A stretch of DNA of 64,000 nt from assembly GCF_000803065.1 (NCBI RefSeq), contig NZ_JSXI01000024.1, forward strand, positions 62,001 through 126,000, given 5' to 3'. Both the position numbers and the translations under genes were made by a program. Below, in pieces: positions 55,755-64,000 of this stretch. Within the stretch, counting starts at the first letter, position 1, and every line of letters starts with the position of its first letter. This DNA comes from Sphingomonas sp. ERG5. GTDB lineage: Bacteria > Pseudomonadota > Alphaproteobacteria > Sphingomonadales > Sphingomonadaceae. The notes below the pieces were generated by a model. That model was not told where the DNA came from. It saw nothing but the letters and a program-made list of their open reading frames with translations, and ran no database searches.

Positions 55755-57568
55755 GCCTTCACGCCGCTATCGCAGCCGTCACCGACCGGGTCATCGAGCG
55801 ATCGAAGCCGACGCGGGACGCCTATCTCGCGCTGATCCGGCACGAGCGCGATAGCGGCATCGAGCGGCCGATGCTCGGCTGCGCCAATCTGGCGCATGGC
55901 TATGCCGGCACCGACGAAGATCGTGACGCGATGAAGCCGGGCACGGCGATGAACATCGGCATCGTCACGGCCTATAACGACATGCTGTCGGCGCATGCGC
56001 CTTATTACCGCTACCCCGAGCAGATGAAGATCTGGGCGCGCGAAGCGGGCGCGACGGCGCAAGTCGCGGGTGGCGTGCCGGCGATGTGCGACGGCGTGAC
56101 GCAGGGCTATCCCGGCATGGAATTGTCACTGTTCAGCCGCGACACGATCGCGATGAGCACGGGCATCGCGCTGAGCCACGGCATGTTCGAGGGTGCGGCG
56201 CTGCTCGGCATTTGCGACAAGATCGTGCCGGGCCTGCTGATGGGGGCATTGCGCTTCGGTCATCTGCCGATGATCCTGATCCCGGCCGGGCCAATGCGCA
56301 CCGGCATCCCCAACAAGGAAAAGGCCCGCGTCCGCGAGCTATATGCCGAGGGCAAGGCAACCCGCGACGAATTGCTCGAGGCGGAGATTGCCGCCTATCA
56401 CGGCAAGGGCACCTGCACCTTTTACGGCACGGCCAATTCCAATCAGATGATGATGGAAGTGATGGGCCTGCACATGCCCGGCGCCGCCTTCGTCAATCCG
56501 GGCACCAAATTGCGTCAGGAACTGACGCGTTCGGCGGTCCATCAACTCGCCAGGATCGGCTGGAAAGGCGACGACTACCGTCCGCTGGGCGAATGCGTCG
56601 ATGAAAAGGCGATCGTCAATGCGGCGATCGGCCTGCTCGCGACCGGCGGGTCGACCAATCACCTGATCCATTTGCCCGCGATCGCTGCCTGTGCCGGAAT
56701 CGTCATCGATTGGGACGATTTCGACCGGCTGTCCGGCGCGGTGCCGCTGATCGCGCGAGTCTATCCGAATGGCTCGGCGGACGTGAACGGCTTCGAGGAT
56801 GCCGGCGGCATGCCGTTCGTCATTCGCGAGCTGATCGATGCCGGATTGATGCACCGCGACATCCGGACCGTGGCGGGTGACGATCTGGCCGATTACGGCA
56901 AGACCGCGACGCTCGATGGCGACACGCTGAGCTGGGTCGATCCCGGCGAGAGCAAGGACGACACGATCCTCCGCCCAGCGAGCGCGCCCTTCTCGCCCGA
57001 AGGCGGTTTCCGCATCCTCGCCGGCAATCTTGGCCGGTCGTGCATCAAGGTCAGCGCGGTCGAGCGCGACCGCTGGACGATCGAAGCGCCAGCGCGGGTC
57101 TTCTCGACTCAGCAGCAAGTGCAGGACGCATTCAAGGCAGGAGAACTCGATCGCGATGTGGTCGTGGTGGTGCGCTTCCAGGGCCCTCGCGCCAACGGCA
57201 TGCCCGAACTGCACAAGCTGACACCGCCGCTCGGCGTGCTGCAAAATCGCGGGTTCCGGGTCGCGCTGGTCACCGATGGCCGCATGTCGGGGGCGTCAGG
57301 CAAGGTGCCGTGCGCGATCCATTCGAGCCCCGAGGCGCTGGGCGGCGGGCCGCTTGGCAAGGTGCGCGACGGCGACATCATCCGCGTGTCCGCCGAGACC
57401 GGCGAGTTGGTCGCGCTGGTCGATCCGGCGGAATGGGCCGCGCGCGAATTCGCACCGGCGCCCGCACCGGCAATGGGCACGGGCCGCGAACTCTTCTCGA
57501 TCATGCGCGATCGCGCGAACGAAGCCGAGCGTGGCGGTTCCGCCATGCTCGCGGCAATGGGCTGGTAG
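55751..57568 (+). CDS. edd: 6-phosphogluconate dehydratase
   Basis: A 605-residue Fe-S dehydratase that converts 6-phosphogluconate to KDPG, the first committed step of the Entner-Doudoroff pathway. It is a paralog of IlvD. Motifs include NDMLSAHAPYYRYPEQ, GGVPAMCDGVTQGYPGMELSLFS and SLF...GICDKIVPGLLMGALRFGH, and DGRMSGASGKVPCAIHSSPEA. ATG 55751 overlaps the pgl stop. It is followed 19 bases later by glk. Confidence 0.96.
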   Translation: MSLHAAIAAVTDRVIERSKPTRDAYLALIRHERDSGIERPMLGCANLAHGYAGTDEDRDAMKPGTAMNIGIVTAYNDMLSAHAPYYRYPEQMKIWAREAGATAQVAGGVPAMCDGVTQGYPGMELSLFSRDTIAMSTGIALSHGMFEGAALLGICDKIVPGLLMGALRFGHLPMILIPAGPMRTGIPNKEKARVRELYAEGKATRDELLEAEIAAYHGKGTCTFYGTANSNQMMMEVMGLHMPGAAFVNPGTKLRQELTRSAVHQLARIGWKGDDYRPLGECVDEKAIVNAAIGLLATGGSTNHLIHLPAIAACAGIVIDWDDFDRLSGAVPLIARVYPNGSADVNGFEDAGGMPFVIRELIDAGLMHRDIRTVAGDDLADYGKTATLDGDTLSWVDPGESKDDTILRPASAPFSPEGGFRILAGNLGRSCIKVSAVERDRWTIEAPARVFSTQQQVQDAFKAGELDRDVVVVVRFQGPRANGMPELHKLTPPLGVLQNRGFRVALVTDGRMSGASGKVPCAIHSSPEALGGGPLGKVRDGDIIRVSAETGELVALVDPAEWAAREFAPAPAPAMGTGRELFSIMRDRANEAERGGSAMLAAMGW

Positions 57569-57587
57569 AATTGGGGGACTGGTAAGC

Positions 57588-58556
57588 ATGGACGTCGTCA
57601 CGGTCGATATCGGGGGGACCCATGCCCGCTTCGCCATTGCCGAAGTGGCCGATGGCCGCGTCGTCTCGCTTGGCGAGCCGGTAACGCTGAAGACCGCGGA
57701 ACATGCGAGCCTGCAGACCGCATGGGAAGCGTTCGGCGCGACGCAGCAACGGCCGTTGCCACGCGCGGCCGCCATCGCGGTAGCGTCGCCGGTTGGCGGC
57801 GACGTGATCAAGCTGACCAACAATCCGTGGATCATCCGGCCAGCCCTGATTCCCGATCGTCTCGGCGTCGATGATTATGTGCTGATCAACGATTTCGGCG
57901 CGATCGGCCATGCCGTGGCCCAGGCGCCGGAGAGCGAGTTCCTGCATCTTGCCGGGCCGGAGCAGCCCTTCGCCCCAACTGGCGTGCTGACAGTCTGCGG
58001 CCCCGGTACCGGGCTCGGCGTGGCGCAGGTGCTGCGTACGACCGATCGCTATCATGTTCTGGAAACCGAAGGCGGGCATGTCGATTACGCACCGCTCGAC
58101 GGGATCGAGGACGCCTTCGTCAAGCATCTGCGCAAGAAGTTCACCCGCGTCTCGACCGAGCGGATCGTCGCCGGACCAGGCATCATCGCGATTTACGAGA
58201 CGCTCGCCGAGATCGAGGGCCGCGCGATCCAGCGGTTCGACGACAAGGCGATCTGGACCATGGCGCTGGAAGGCCGGGACAGCCTGGCGCTCGCCGCGCT
58301 CGACCGCTTCTGCCTCAGCCTCGGCGCGGTCGCGGGCGATCTCGCGCTGGCGCATGGCGCGAAAGGCGTGGTCATTGCCGGCGGCCTTGGTCTGAGACTC
58401 AAGGAGCATTTCTCCCGATCGGGCTTTGCCGAACGGTTTGCCGCCAAGGGCAGGTTCCAGCAAATGATGGCCGCGATCCCGGTCAAGCTGATCATTCATC
58501 CTCAGCCGGGCCTTTACGGTGCCGCTGCCGCCTTTGCACAGGAGCACACATCATGA
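57588..58556 (+). CDS. glk: Glucokinase
   Basis: A 322-residue ATP-dependent glucokinase of the bacterial ROK-independent (Glk) family. It phosphorylates glucose to glucose-6-phosphate. Motifs: VDIGGTHARFAIA (N-terminal phosphate-binding), LINDFGAIGHAVAQ, VCGPGTGLGVAQVL and ETEGGHVDYAP. ATG 57588 is the only start giving this N-terminus; it is followed by eda through an ATGA overlap. Its place in the operon supplies the substrate for zwf, since the window shows no sugar PTS permease. Confidence 0.95.
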   Translation: MDVVTVDIGGTHARFAIAEVADGRVVSLGEPVTLKTAEHASLQTAWEAFGATQQRPLPRAAAIAVASPVGGDVIKLTNNPWIIRPALIPDRLGVDDYVLINDFGAIGHAVAQAPESEFLHLAGPEQPFAPTGVLTVCGPGTGLGVAQVLRTTDRYHVLETEGGHVDYAPLDGIEDAFVKHLRKKFTRVSTERIVAGPGIIAIYETLAEIEGRAIQRFDDKAIWTMALEGRDSLALAALDRFCLSLGAVAGDLALAHGAKGVVIAGGLGLRLKEHFSRSGFAERFAAKGRFQQMMAAIPVKLIIHPQPGLYGAAAAFAQEHTS

Positions 58557-59158
58557 CGGGTATCGAAGCGATCATGCGGACCAGCGCGGTCATCCCGGTG
58601 CTTGTGATCGACGATGCCGCGACCGCCCGTCCGTTGGCCGAAGCGCTGGTCGCCGGCGGCCTGCGCGTGCTCGAAGTGACCATGCGCACCCCCGCCGCAC
58701 TCGATGCAATCCGCGAGATGAAGCAAGTACCCGGCGCGATCGTCGGTGCGGGTACGGTGGTGACGCTGGAGCAGTTCGAGCAGGTCATGGACCTCGATGT
58801 CGAATTCATCGTCTCGCCCGGCCTGACTGAAAAGCTCGGCCGTCCGATCGTCGATAGCGGCGTGCCGTTCCTGCCCGGCATCGCCAATGCCGGCGACATC
58901 ATGCGCGGCCTCGATCTCGGGCTGACGCACTTCAAATTCTTCCCGGCCGAGGCATCGGGCGGGCTGAAGGCATTGAAGGCCCTCGCCGCACCCTTCTATC
59001 AGGCGCAGTTCTGCCCGACCGGCGGGATCACCGAGGCGACCGCCCCCGACTGGCTCGCGTTCGATCCGGTGCTGTGCGTCGGCGGCAGCTGGGTGACCGG
59101 CGGCACGATGGCCGAGGTCGAGGCAAAGGCGCGCGCGGCGAACGCCTTGCGGGGATAA
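58553..59158 (+). CDS. eda: KDPG aldolase
   Basis: A 201-residue class I aldolase splitting 2-keto-3-deoxy-6-phosphogluconate to pyruvate and glyceraldehyde-3-phosphate, the last ED step. EVTMRTPAAL carries the catalytic Glu, and the Schiff-base Lys lies in HFKFFPAEASGG. GAGTVVT and FCPTGGI are phosphate-binding parts. It overlaps glk by four bases. Confidence 0.96.
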   Translation: MTGIEAIMRTSAVIPVLVIDDAATARPLAEALVAGGLRVLEVTMRTPAALDAIREMKQVPGAIVGAGTVVTLEQFEQVMDLDVEFIVSPGLTEKLGRPIVDSGVPFLPGIANAGDIMRGLDLGLTHFKFFPAEASGGLKALKALAAPFYQAQFCPTGGITEATAPDWLAFDPVLCVGGSWVTGGTMAEVEAKARAANALRG

Positions 59159-59234
59159 GGCCGGAATCGCGCAGGTTTGATTTTTATTGAACGCTGTCTA
59201 ATGGTTATCGTCTCGGCTCGACGATGAAGGTAGC

Positions 59235-59822
59235 ATGGCCAGACGTTCGGATCATACGCGCGAGGAATTGAGGGCGATGATCGTCCGCGAGGGCCATCGC
59301 CAGATTTCGGATGTCGGCTTCGCGCACTTCTCCGCGCGCGAAGTGGCGAAGCGGATCGGCTATTCGATCGGCACGATCTACAACGTGTTCGAATCCTATG
59401 ATCTGCTGATCGTGGCGATCAATGCGCGGACGCTGGCGCTATGGCAGGCGCATCTCGAGGCCCGGCTCGACGGGATCCGGGAAGGTCGGCTGCGCACCCT
59501 GGTCGAGGCCTATTTCGAGTTTGCCATCCTCCATCGCCATGCCTGGACCGCGCTGTACGATCACCGCCTGCCCGATGATGTGCGTGCGCCGGAATATTAT
59601 CGCGAGCAGATTCGCTCGCTGACCGGCATCGTCCGCGACGAGATCGCCGCGGTGTTGCCGGAGGACAAGATTGATGAAGCCGACGCACTGACTCGTTCGC
59701 TCCTCGCGACCGTCCATGGGCATTGCTTCTTCACCCTCAACGGCACCTTCGCGCTATTGGGCGAAGAGACGCCGCTTGAAACCGTCTATCGCCGGGTGCT
59801 CGAAACCATTGGCGCCGTCTGA
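59235..59822 (+). CDS. TetR/AcrR-family regulator with WHG-type ligand domain
   Basis: A 195-residue TetR-family regulator. The N-terminal HTH (about 12-60: ISDVGFAHFSAREVAKRIGYSIGTIYNVFESYDLL, in outline) is clear. The C-terminal part fits the WHG (TetR_C_33) type, with HRHAWTALYDHRLPDDVRAP. The target and ligand are unknown. It lies after eda with about 76 bases between; no divergent target gene is adjacent, so it may act on itself or at a distance. Confidence 0.9.
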   Translation: MARRSDHTREELRAMIVREGHRQISDVGFAHFSAREVAKRIGYSIGTIYNVFESYDLLIVAINARTLALWQAHLEARLDGIREGRLRTLVEAYFEFAILHRHAWTALYDHRLPDDVRAPEYYREQIRSLTGIVRDEIAAVLPEDKIDEADALTRSLLATVHGHCFFTLNGTFALLGEETPLETVYRRVLETIGAV

Positions 59823-59846
59823 AGGCTTGCGGCGAAGGTAACGGGA

Positions 59847-60815
59847 TCACATCTCGCCGCGCGAGCGCCTGATCGCATACCATTTCTGGACGTTCGCATT
59901 GTGCTGCTCAAGCGTGTCGGCAAAGACATGGCCGCCCGTGCCATCGGCAACGAAGTACAGCGCGTTCGATTGTGCCGGGTCGAGCACGGCCGCGATCGAA
60001 TCACGGCCGGGATTGGCGATCGGCCCAGCCGGCAGGCCGGTCATCGCGTATGTATTGTAGCCGTTATTCGCCTGCAGCTCGGAACGCAGGATCCGGCGCC
60101 CCAGCGGACGGCCTTTGGTCACCGGATAAATCACCGTCGGATCGGCCTGAAGCGGCATGCCGCGCTTCAGCCGGTTGGAATAGACCGCCGCGACCTGGCG
60201 CCGTTCGCTTGCCTTGCCTGTTTCCTTCTCCACGATCGACGCGAGGATCAGCGCATCGCGCGGCGTGGTCACGGCGATGCCGGGTTTGCGCTTCTCCCAG
60301 GCGCTGGCGAGATACTGCGTCATGGCACGCTGCATCCGCTTCACCATTGATGCACGCGTGTCGCCGCGCTGAAAGCTGTAGCTGTCGGGCATGATCGAGC
60401 CCTCGGCCGGTACGTCGACCGATCCTTCCAACTCATCCTTCTTCATCAGCGCGTCCTTGACCATCACCGAAGGCCAGCCCGGCGCAATCATGACGAAGCG
60501 CTGCAGCGTCTTGCCGCCCTGTAGCAGTTTCAGGATATCGGCCCGACTGAGATGCGCAGGCAGGCTATACTCGCCTGCCTTGATTCCCTGCCCGCCGCCG
60601 AAGATACGGGCGAGCAGCTTGAAATTGCTCGCGGAGCCGATCGCGCCGGCCTTTTCGAGCTGATCGGCCGCCTGCGCCATGCTGGTGCCCGGCGCGATAC
60701 TGATCGTCACATTGCGCTTAAGGGGCCCGCTACCGCCCCAATAATAGACTATGCTCATCGCCGCCACGGCGGCGATGAGCGCCAGGATCAGCGCGGAACA
60801 GCCGAATTTGCGCAC
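59847..60815 (-). CDS. mltG: Endolytic transglycosylase MltG
   Basis: A 322-residue inner-membrane enzyme proposed to cut growing glycan strands and set their length. A single N-terminal membrane segment (about 5-23) is followed by a LysM-like domain and the YceG/MltG domain, with the catalytic Glu in ILASIVEKETGKASERRQVA and NTYAMTGLPAGPIANPGRDSI. It starts with GTG six bases after the fabF stop, so it is probably coupled to fabF. A place beside fabF is common in proteobacteria. Confidence 0.93.
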   Translation of the reverse strand: MRKFGCSALILALIAAVAAMSIVYYWGGSGPLKRNVTISIAPGTSMAQAADQLEKAGAIGSASNFKLLARIFGGGQGIKAGEYSLPAHLSRADILKLLQGGKTLQRFVMIAPGWPSVMVKDALMKKDELEGSVDVPAEGSIMPDSYSFQRGDTRASMVKRMQRAMTQYLASAWEKRKPGIAVTTPRDALILASIVEKETGKASERRQVAAVYSNRLKRGMPLQADPTVIYPVTKGRPLGRRILRSELQANNGYNTYAMTGLPAGPIANPGRDSIAAVLDPAQSNALYFVADGTGGHVFADTLEQHNANVQKWYAIRRSRGEM

Positions 60816-60821
60816 ACCAAA

Positions 60822-62081
60822 TCAGATCGCGCGCATGACGAGGCTGGCATTGGTGCCGCCGAAGCCGAACGAGTTGTTCAGCACCGCCTTCACCTTACGC
60901 TCCTTCGCCTTGTGCGGGACGAGATCGACACCAACGCAATTCTCGCTCGGATTGTCGAGGTTGAGCGTCGGCGGCACGATCTGGTCGCGCAGCGCGAGAA
61001 TGCAGAAAATGCTCTCCACTGCGCCGGCGCCACCGAGCAGATGCCCGATCGCCGATTTGGTCGAGCTCATCGACAGCGTCTCGATGTTGTTCCCGAACAG
61101 GCGGCGCACCGCGTTCAACTCAAGCTCGTCGCCAAGCGGGGTCGAGGTGCCGTGCGCGTTGATATAATCGATATCCGACAGCGACAGACCCGACTTCTTC
61201 ATCGCCATTTCCATCGAGCGGAACGCCCCCGATCCCTCGGGATGCGGCGCCGTGACATGATAGGCGTCGCCCGACAGGCCATAGCCGATCACCTCGGCAT
61301 AGATTTTCGCGCCACGCGCCTTGGCGTGCTCATATTCCTCGAGACAGACCACACCGGCGCCTTCACCCATCACGAAACCGTCGCGGTCAATATCGTAAGG
61401 GCGGCTGGCGCGTTCCGGCGTATCGTTGAAATTGGTCGAGAGAGCGCGCGCCTGAGCGAAGCCGGCGATGCCCAATGGGCAGATCGCGCCTTCCGCGCCC
61501 CCCGCGAGCATCACATCCGCATCGTCCATCGCGATCATCCGCGCGGCGTCGCCGATCGAATGCGCCCCCGTGGAGCAGGCGGTAACGACTGCGTGATTCG
61601 GGCCCATCAGACCATATTTGATCTGCACCTGGCCCGTGATCAGATTGATCAGGCGACCATGGACGAAGTGCGGCGAAACGCGCCTCGGGCCCTTTTCGTG
61701 CAGCACGATCGATTCGCTGGCGATGCCCGGAAGGCCGCCGATGCCAGCGCCGATCGAGCAACCAGCACGGAATTTCTGCTCTTCGGTCATATCGGTCAGA
61801 CCGGCATCTTCGAGCGCCTGGCCCGCTGCATCGATGCCGTAGATGATGAACGGGTCGACCTGGCGCTGCACCTTGTGATCAACGCGCTTGCCGGGATCGA
61901 AGCCATATTCATGGTCGGCCGGTTTCACCTCGCAGGCGATGCGGCAGACATAGTCGCTCGCATCGAATCGCGTGATGACGCCCGCGCCCGATTTCGCGGC
62001 AAGAATGTTCGCCCAGGCCGTTTCGACATCGGCGCCAAGTGGGGTGACGAGTCCAAGTCCGGTTACGACAACGCGGCGCAT
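60822..62081 (-). CDS. fabF: Beta-ketoacyl-ACP synthase II
   Basis: A 419-residue FabF that elongates acyl-ACP with malonyl-ACP. The active-site cysteine is in NHAVVTACSTGAHSIGDA, and the two catalytic histidines are in INAHGTSTPLGDELE and KSAIGHLLGGAGAVES. It starts VVTGLGLVTPLGADVE. A GGAGAT site precedes the ATG. It lies 165 bases downstream of acpP in the same orientation. Confidence 0.96.
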   Translation of the reverse strand: MRRVVVTGLGLVTPLGADVETAWANILAAKSGAGVITRFDASDYVCRIACEVKPADHEYGFDPGKRVDHKVQRQVDPFIIYGIDAAGQALEDAGLTDMTEEQKFRAGCSIGAGIGGLPGIASESIVLHEKGPRRVSPHFVHGRLINLITGQVQIKYGLMGPNHAVVTACSTGAHSIGDAARMIAMDDADVMLAGGAEGAICPLGIAGFAQARALSTNFNDTPERASRPYDIDRDGFVMGEGAGVVCLEEYEHAKARGAKIYAEVIGYGLSGDAYHVTAPHPEGSGAFRSMEMAMKKSGLSLSDIDYINAHGTSTPLGDELELNAVRRLFGNNIETLSMSSTKSAIGHLLGGAGAVESIFCILALRDQIVPPTLNLDNPSENCVGVDLVPHKAKERKVKAVLNNSFGFGGTNASLVMRAI

Positions 62082-62246
62082 GGCGAATCTCCGTAATTCA
62101 TCTGCAAAAGAGAACGGCCCCCCGCCCCCTGTGCGACACTAGGATGTGCGACACGCTGGGACGGGGAGCCGGTCATGTGGATGGCCAAAGGAATTGGGCA
62201 AACGATGGGCACGGGCGACGCAATTGCATCGGCCCAAGCCCGCCGA
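62082..62246. other. acpP-fabF spacer with a short direct repeat
   Basis: These 165 bases hold no gene. A 9-base direct repeat GTGCGACAC occurs at 62131-62139 and 62146-62154 with a 6-base spacer. It may be chance or a small regulator site; no more can be said. Confidence 0.3.
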
Positions 62247-62483
62247 TCAGTCCTTATGCTCGTCGATGAAGGTGATCGCGTCCTTGACGGTCGTGATCTT
62301 CTCGGCGGCGTCATCAGGAATTTCGACGCCGAATTCTTCTTCGAACGCCATCACCAGCTCGACGATGTCGAGGCTGTCCGCGCCAAGATCGTCGATGAAG
62401 CTCGCGTCCTCGGTCACCTTGTCGGCCTCGACGCCGAGATGCTCGACGACAATCTTCTTAACGCGGTCTGCGGTCTCGCTCAT
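62247..62483 (-). CDS. acpP: Acyl carrier protein
   Basis: A 78-residue acidic ACP. The 4'-phosphopantetheine attachment serine is in [20 protein letters not shown]. It is the carrier for FabD, FabG and FabF, encoded around it. A GAGGGACG site precedes the ATG. Confidence 0.97.
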   Translation of the reverse strand: MSETADRVKKIVVEHLGVEADKVTEDASFIDDLGADSLDIVELVMAFEEEFGVEIPDDAAEKITTVKDAITFIDEHKD

Positions 62484-62567
62484 GGTATCGTCCCTCTATT
62501 GCTGGGGGTTTTGGTAATTCCCGAACGCACGTAGAACGCGTCCGGTGCCCGCGCAAGGGGGCGTCCT

Positions 62568-63305
62568 TCAGATCATGGCCATCCCGCCGTTCACATGCAA
62601 CGTCTGCCCTGTAACATATCCCGCCTCCTTGCTGGCGAGATAGACCACTGCCGCGCCGATATCCGCGCCCTCACCCATCTTGCCCGCCGGAATGCGCGCG
62701 TTGAGCGCTTCCTTCTGCGCGTCGGGCAGTTCGTCGGTCATCGGCGAGGTGATGAAACCCGGCGCGACGCAATTGACGGTGATGCCGCGCGACGCGAGTT
62801 CCTGCGCCAGCGCCTTCGACATGGCGGTCAGCCCGCCCTTGGACGCGGCGTAATTGGCCTGACCCGGATTGCCAGTCGTACCCACAACGGATGTAATCGA
62901 GATGATCCGGCCGAAACGCGCCTTCATCATCGGGCGCGCGGCGGCGCGGGCGAGGCGGAATGCGGCCTCCAGATTGACGCGGATCACCTGATCCCATTCC
63001 TCGTCCTTCATGCGCATGACGAGATTGTCGCGCGTGACGCCGGCATTGTTGATCAGGATATCGAGCTTGCCGAGCGCTTCGACCGCCGAGGGCACGAGCG
63101 CATCGACCGCCGCGCCATCGGACAGATTGCACGGCAATGCGGCATGATCACCACCTAGGCTGGCCCTGAACGCTTCCAGCTTTTCGCCATTCGATCCGGA
63201 TACGGCGAGGCGTGCGCCCTGCGCCGCCAGCGCCTGCGCGACGGCCGAGCCGATTCCGCCTGAAGCGCCGGTTACGAGTGCGGTCATGCCTGTCAGGTCG
63301 AACAT
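62568..63305 (-). CDS. fabG: 3-oxoacyl-ACP reductase
   Basis: A 245-residue short-chain dehydrogenase that reduces beta-ketoacyl-ACP with NADPH. It has the nucleotide-binding TGASGGIGSAVAQAL, NNAG segment, catalytic Ser-Tyr-Lys in ITSVVGTTGNPGQANYAASKGG and the C-terminal GMAMI. Placed between fabD and acpP as expected for the fab cluster. Confidence 0.97.
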   Translation of the reverse strand: MFDLTGMTALVTGASGGIGSAVAQALAAQGARLAVSGSNGEKLEAFRASLGGDHAALPCNLSDGAAVDALVPSAVEALGKLDILINNAGVTRDNLVMRMKDEEWDQVIRVNLEAAFRLARAAARPMMKARFGRIISITSVVGTTGNPGQANYAASKGGLTAMSKALAQELASRGITVNCVAPGFITSPMTDELPDAQKEALNARIPAGKMGEGADIGAAVVYLASKEAGYVTGQTLHVNGGMAMI

Positions 63306-63329
63306 TTCTTATTCTCCACTCAAAACCCC

Positions 63330-63350
63330 CTCCCTTCGAAGAAGAGGGAG
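63330..63350. repeat. Imperfect stem-loop between fabD and fabG
   Basis: CTCCCTTC (63330-63337) can pair with GAAGAGGGAG (63341-63350) over GAA, with a two-base bulge. It lies in the short gap between the fabD stop and the fabG start. It could attenuate or protect the fab transcript; no T-run follows. Confidence 0.4.
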
Positions 63351-63357
63351 AACTACA

Positions 63358-64000
63358 TTACAAACTCTTCGCCAGCGTCTCGATATCGTCCATCGTCACG
63401 GCGCTGGTCACCTCGACATCGGCGACGCTGCGCTTGACCATCGGGCCCAGCACCTTGCCGCCAAACTCGACGAAATGCTCGACCCCGGTCGCGGCCATCG
63501 CGATTACCGATTCGCGCCAGCGCACCATGCCGGTGACCTGTTCGACCAGCAGGCGGCGGATCGTGTCGGCATCGCCGACCGGCGACGCCGTGACATTGGC
63601 GAAGACCGGGACCAGCGGGGAATCAATTCGCGCCTCGGCCAGCGCCTTTTCCATCGCGTCGGCGGCGGGCTGCATCAGCGGACAATGGAACGGCGCGGAA
63701 ACCGGCAACAGCACGGCACGCTTGGCGCCCATATCCTTGGCCAGCGCGATCGCACGCTCGACCGCCGCGCGGGCGCCGGAAATCACCACCTGACCGGGAT
63801 CATTGTCATTCGCGACAGTGCACACCTCGCCCTCGGCCGCCGCTGCGGCGATTGCACGCGCCTTGTCGAGATCGGTGCCGAGCAGGGCAGCCATCGCGCC
63901 CTTGCCGACCGGCACCGCCGCCTGCATCGCCTGGCCGCGATGCTTGAGAAGCAGGGCCGTGGTCGCCAGGTCGATCGCGCCGGCTGCGCACAAGGCGCTA
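63358..64000 (-). CDS. fabD: Malonyl-CoA-ACP transacylase, C-terminal part (cut by window edge)
   Basis: About 211 residues are visible; the N-terminal third, with the GQGSQ and GHSLGE-type active-site serine, lies beyond the window. The remaining part fits FabD: KGAMAALLGTD, CTVANDNDPGQVVISG, the conserved VSAPFHCPLMQPA segment with the active-site histidine, and PVFANVTASPV. It transfers malonyl from CoA to ACP and is the upstream gene of the fab cluster here. Confidence 0.92.
   Translation of the reverse strand, partial: SALCAAGAIDLATTALLLKHRGQAMQAAVPVGKGAMAALLGTDLDKARAIAAAAAEGEVCTVANDNDPGQVVISGARAAVERAIALAKDMGAKRAVLLPVSAPFHCPLMQPAADAMEKALAEARIDSPLVPVFANVTASPVGDADTIRRLLVEQVTGMVRWRESVIAMAATGVEHFVEFGGKVLGPMVKRSVADVEVTSAVTMDDIETLAKSL

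Overview
The window reads as chromosomal DNA of a sphingomonad (Alphaproteobacteria, Sphingomonadales, close to Sphingomonas). The evidence is high-GC, densely packed genes in overlapping (ATGA) operons; a ChvI-ChvG two-component pair fused in one operon to HprK, RapZ and two PTS phosphocarriers; a complete Entner-Doudoroff operon; a single LolC/E-type permease with LolD; a large TonB-dependent receptor; and a DnaE whose N-terminal PHP domain has lost its histidines. This assignment is inferred from gene content and order, not from a database search. No rRNA, tRNA, CRISPR array, insertion sequence or prophage was recognised.

Layout. 0.3-1.1 kb: a PhyH-type dioxygenase. 1.7-6.8 kb: chvI-chvG-hprK-rapZ-EIIA-HPr and an SpoU-type rRNA methyltransferase, a signalling operon linking envelope sensing to a carbon/nitrogen PTS relay. 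6.9-15.1 kb: META-domain protein, an unusual redoxin/2OG-dioxygenase fusion, rmuC, fhs, a small DUF7336-like protein, def, recR, fmt and truA; fhs, def and fmt all belong to formyl-group metabolism. 15.1-15.6 kb: a gene-free stretch with a striking phased repeat array. 15.6-21.1 kb (minus): N-formylglutamate amidohydrolase, ilvD, a small lipoprotein, nnrD/E and a 23S rRNA/tRNA uracil methyltransferase. 21.3-25.4 kb (minus): etfQO, a TPR protein and ispE. 25.5-28.5 kb (plus): a degenerate uracil-DNA glycosylase, a soluble lytic transglycosylase and moaB. 28.5-33.6 kb: YbjN-like protein, a protein with an internal duplication, a stand-alone TrpF, a radical-SAM protein, a Popeye-like membrane protein and a GFA protein. 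34-36.4 kb: an MHYT-PAS-GGDEF-EAL c-di-GMP protein.

36.5-46.2 kb: acyl-CoA ligase, dnaE, an RTX-repeat protein, a glutathione peroxidase-GNAT pair and lolC-lolD. 46.6-51.5 kb: TonB-dependent receptor, pyrG and secG. 51.7-53.4 kb: MarR-type regulator, SH3-like protein and argC, all overlapping. 53.4-59.2 kb: zwf-pgl-edd-glk-eda, which takes glucose to glucose-6-phosphate and on to pyruvate and glyceraldehyde-3-phosphate, interrupted once by a REP-like inverted pair. 59.2-64 kb: a TetR regulator, then fabD (cut by the window edge), fabG, acpP, fabF and mltG on the minus strand, the core fatty-acid elongation cluster.

Most of the window is housekeeping. No clearly new multigene defence or biosynthetic system was found. 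The features most worth a second look are non-coding (the 15.2 kb repeat array, the pair of ATGTTACA palindromes at 1.3 and 33.0 kb, the hairpin-rich 46.2-46.6 kb region) and a few odd proteins (redoxin-P4H fusion, UDG-like protein lacking cluster cysteines, duplicated helical protein, Popeye-like protein).
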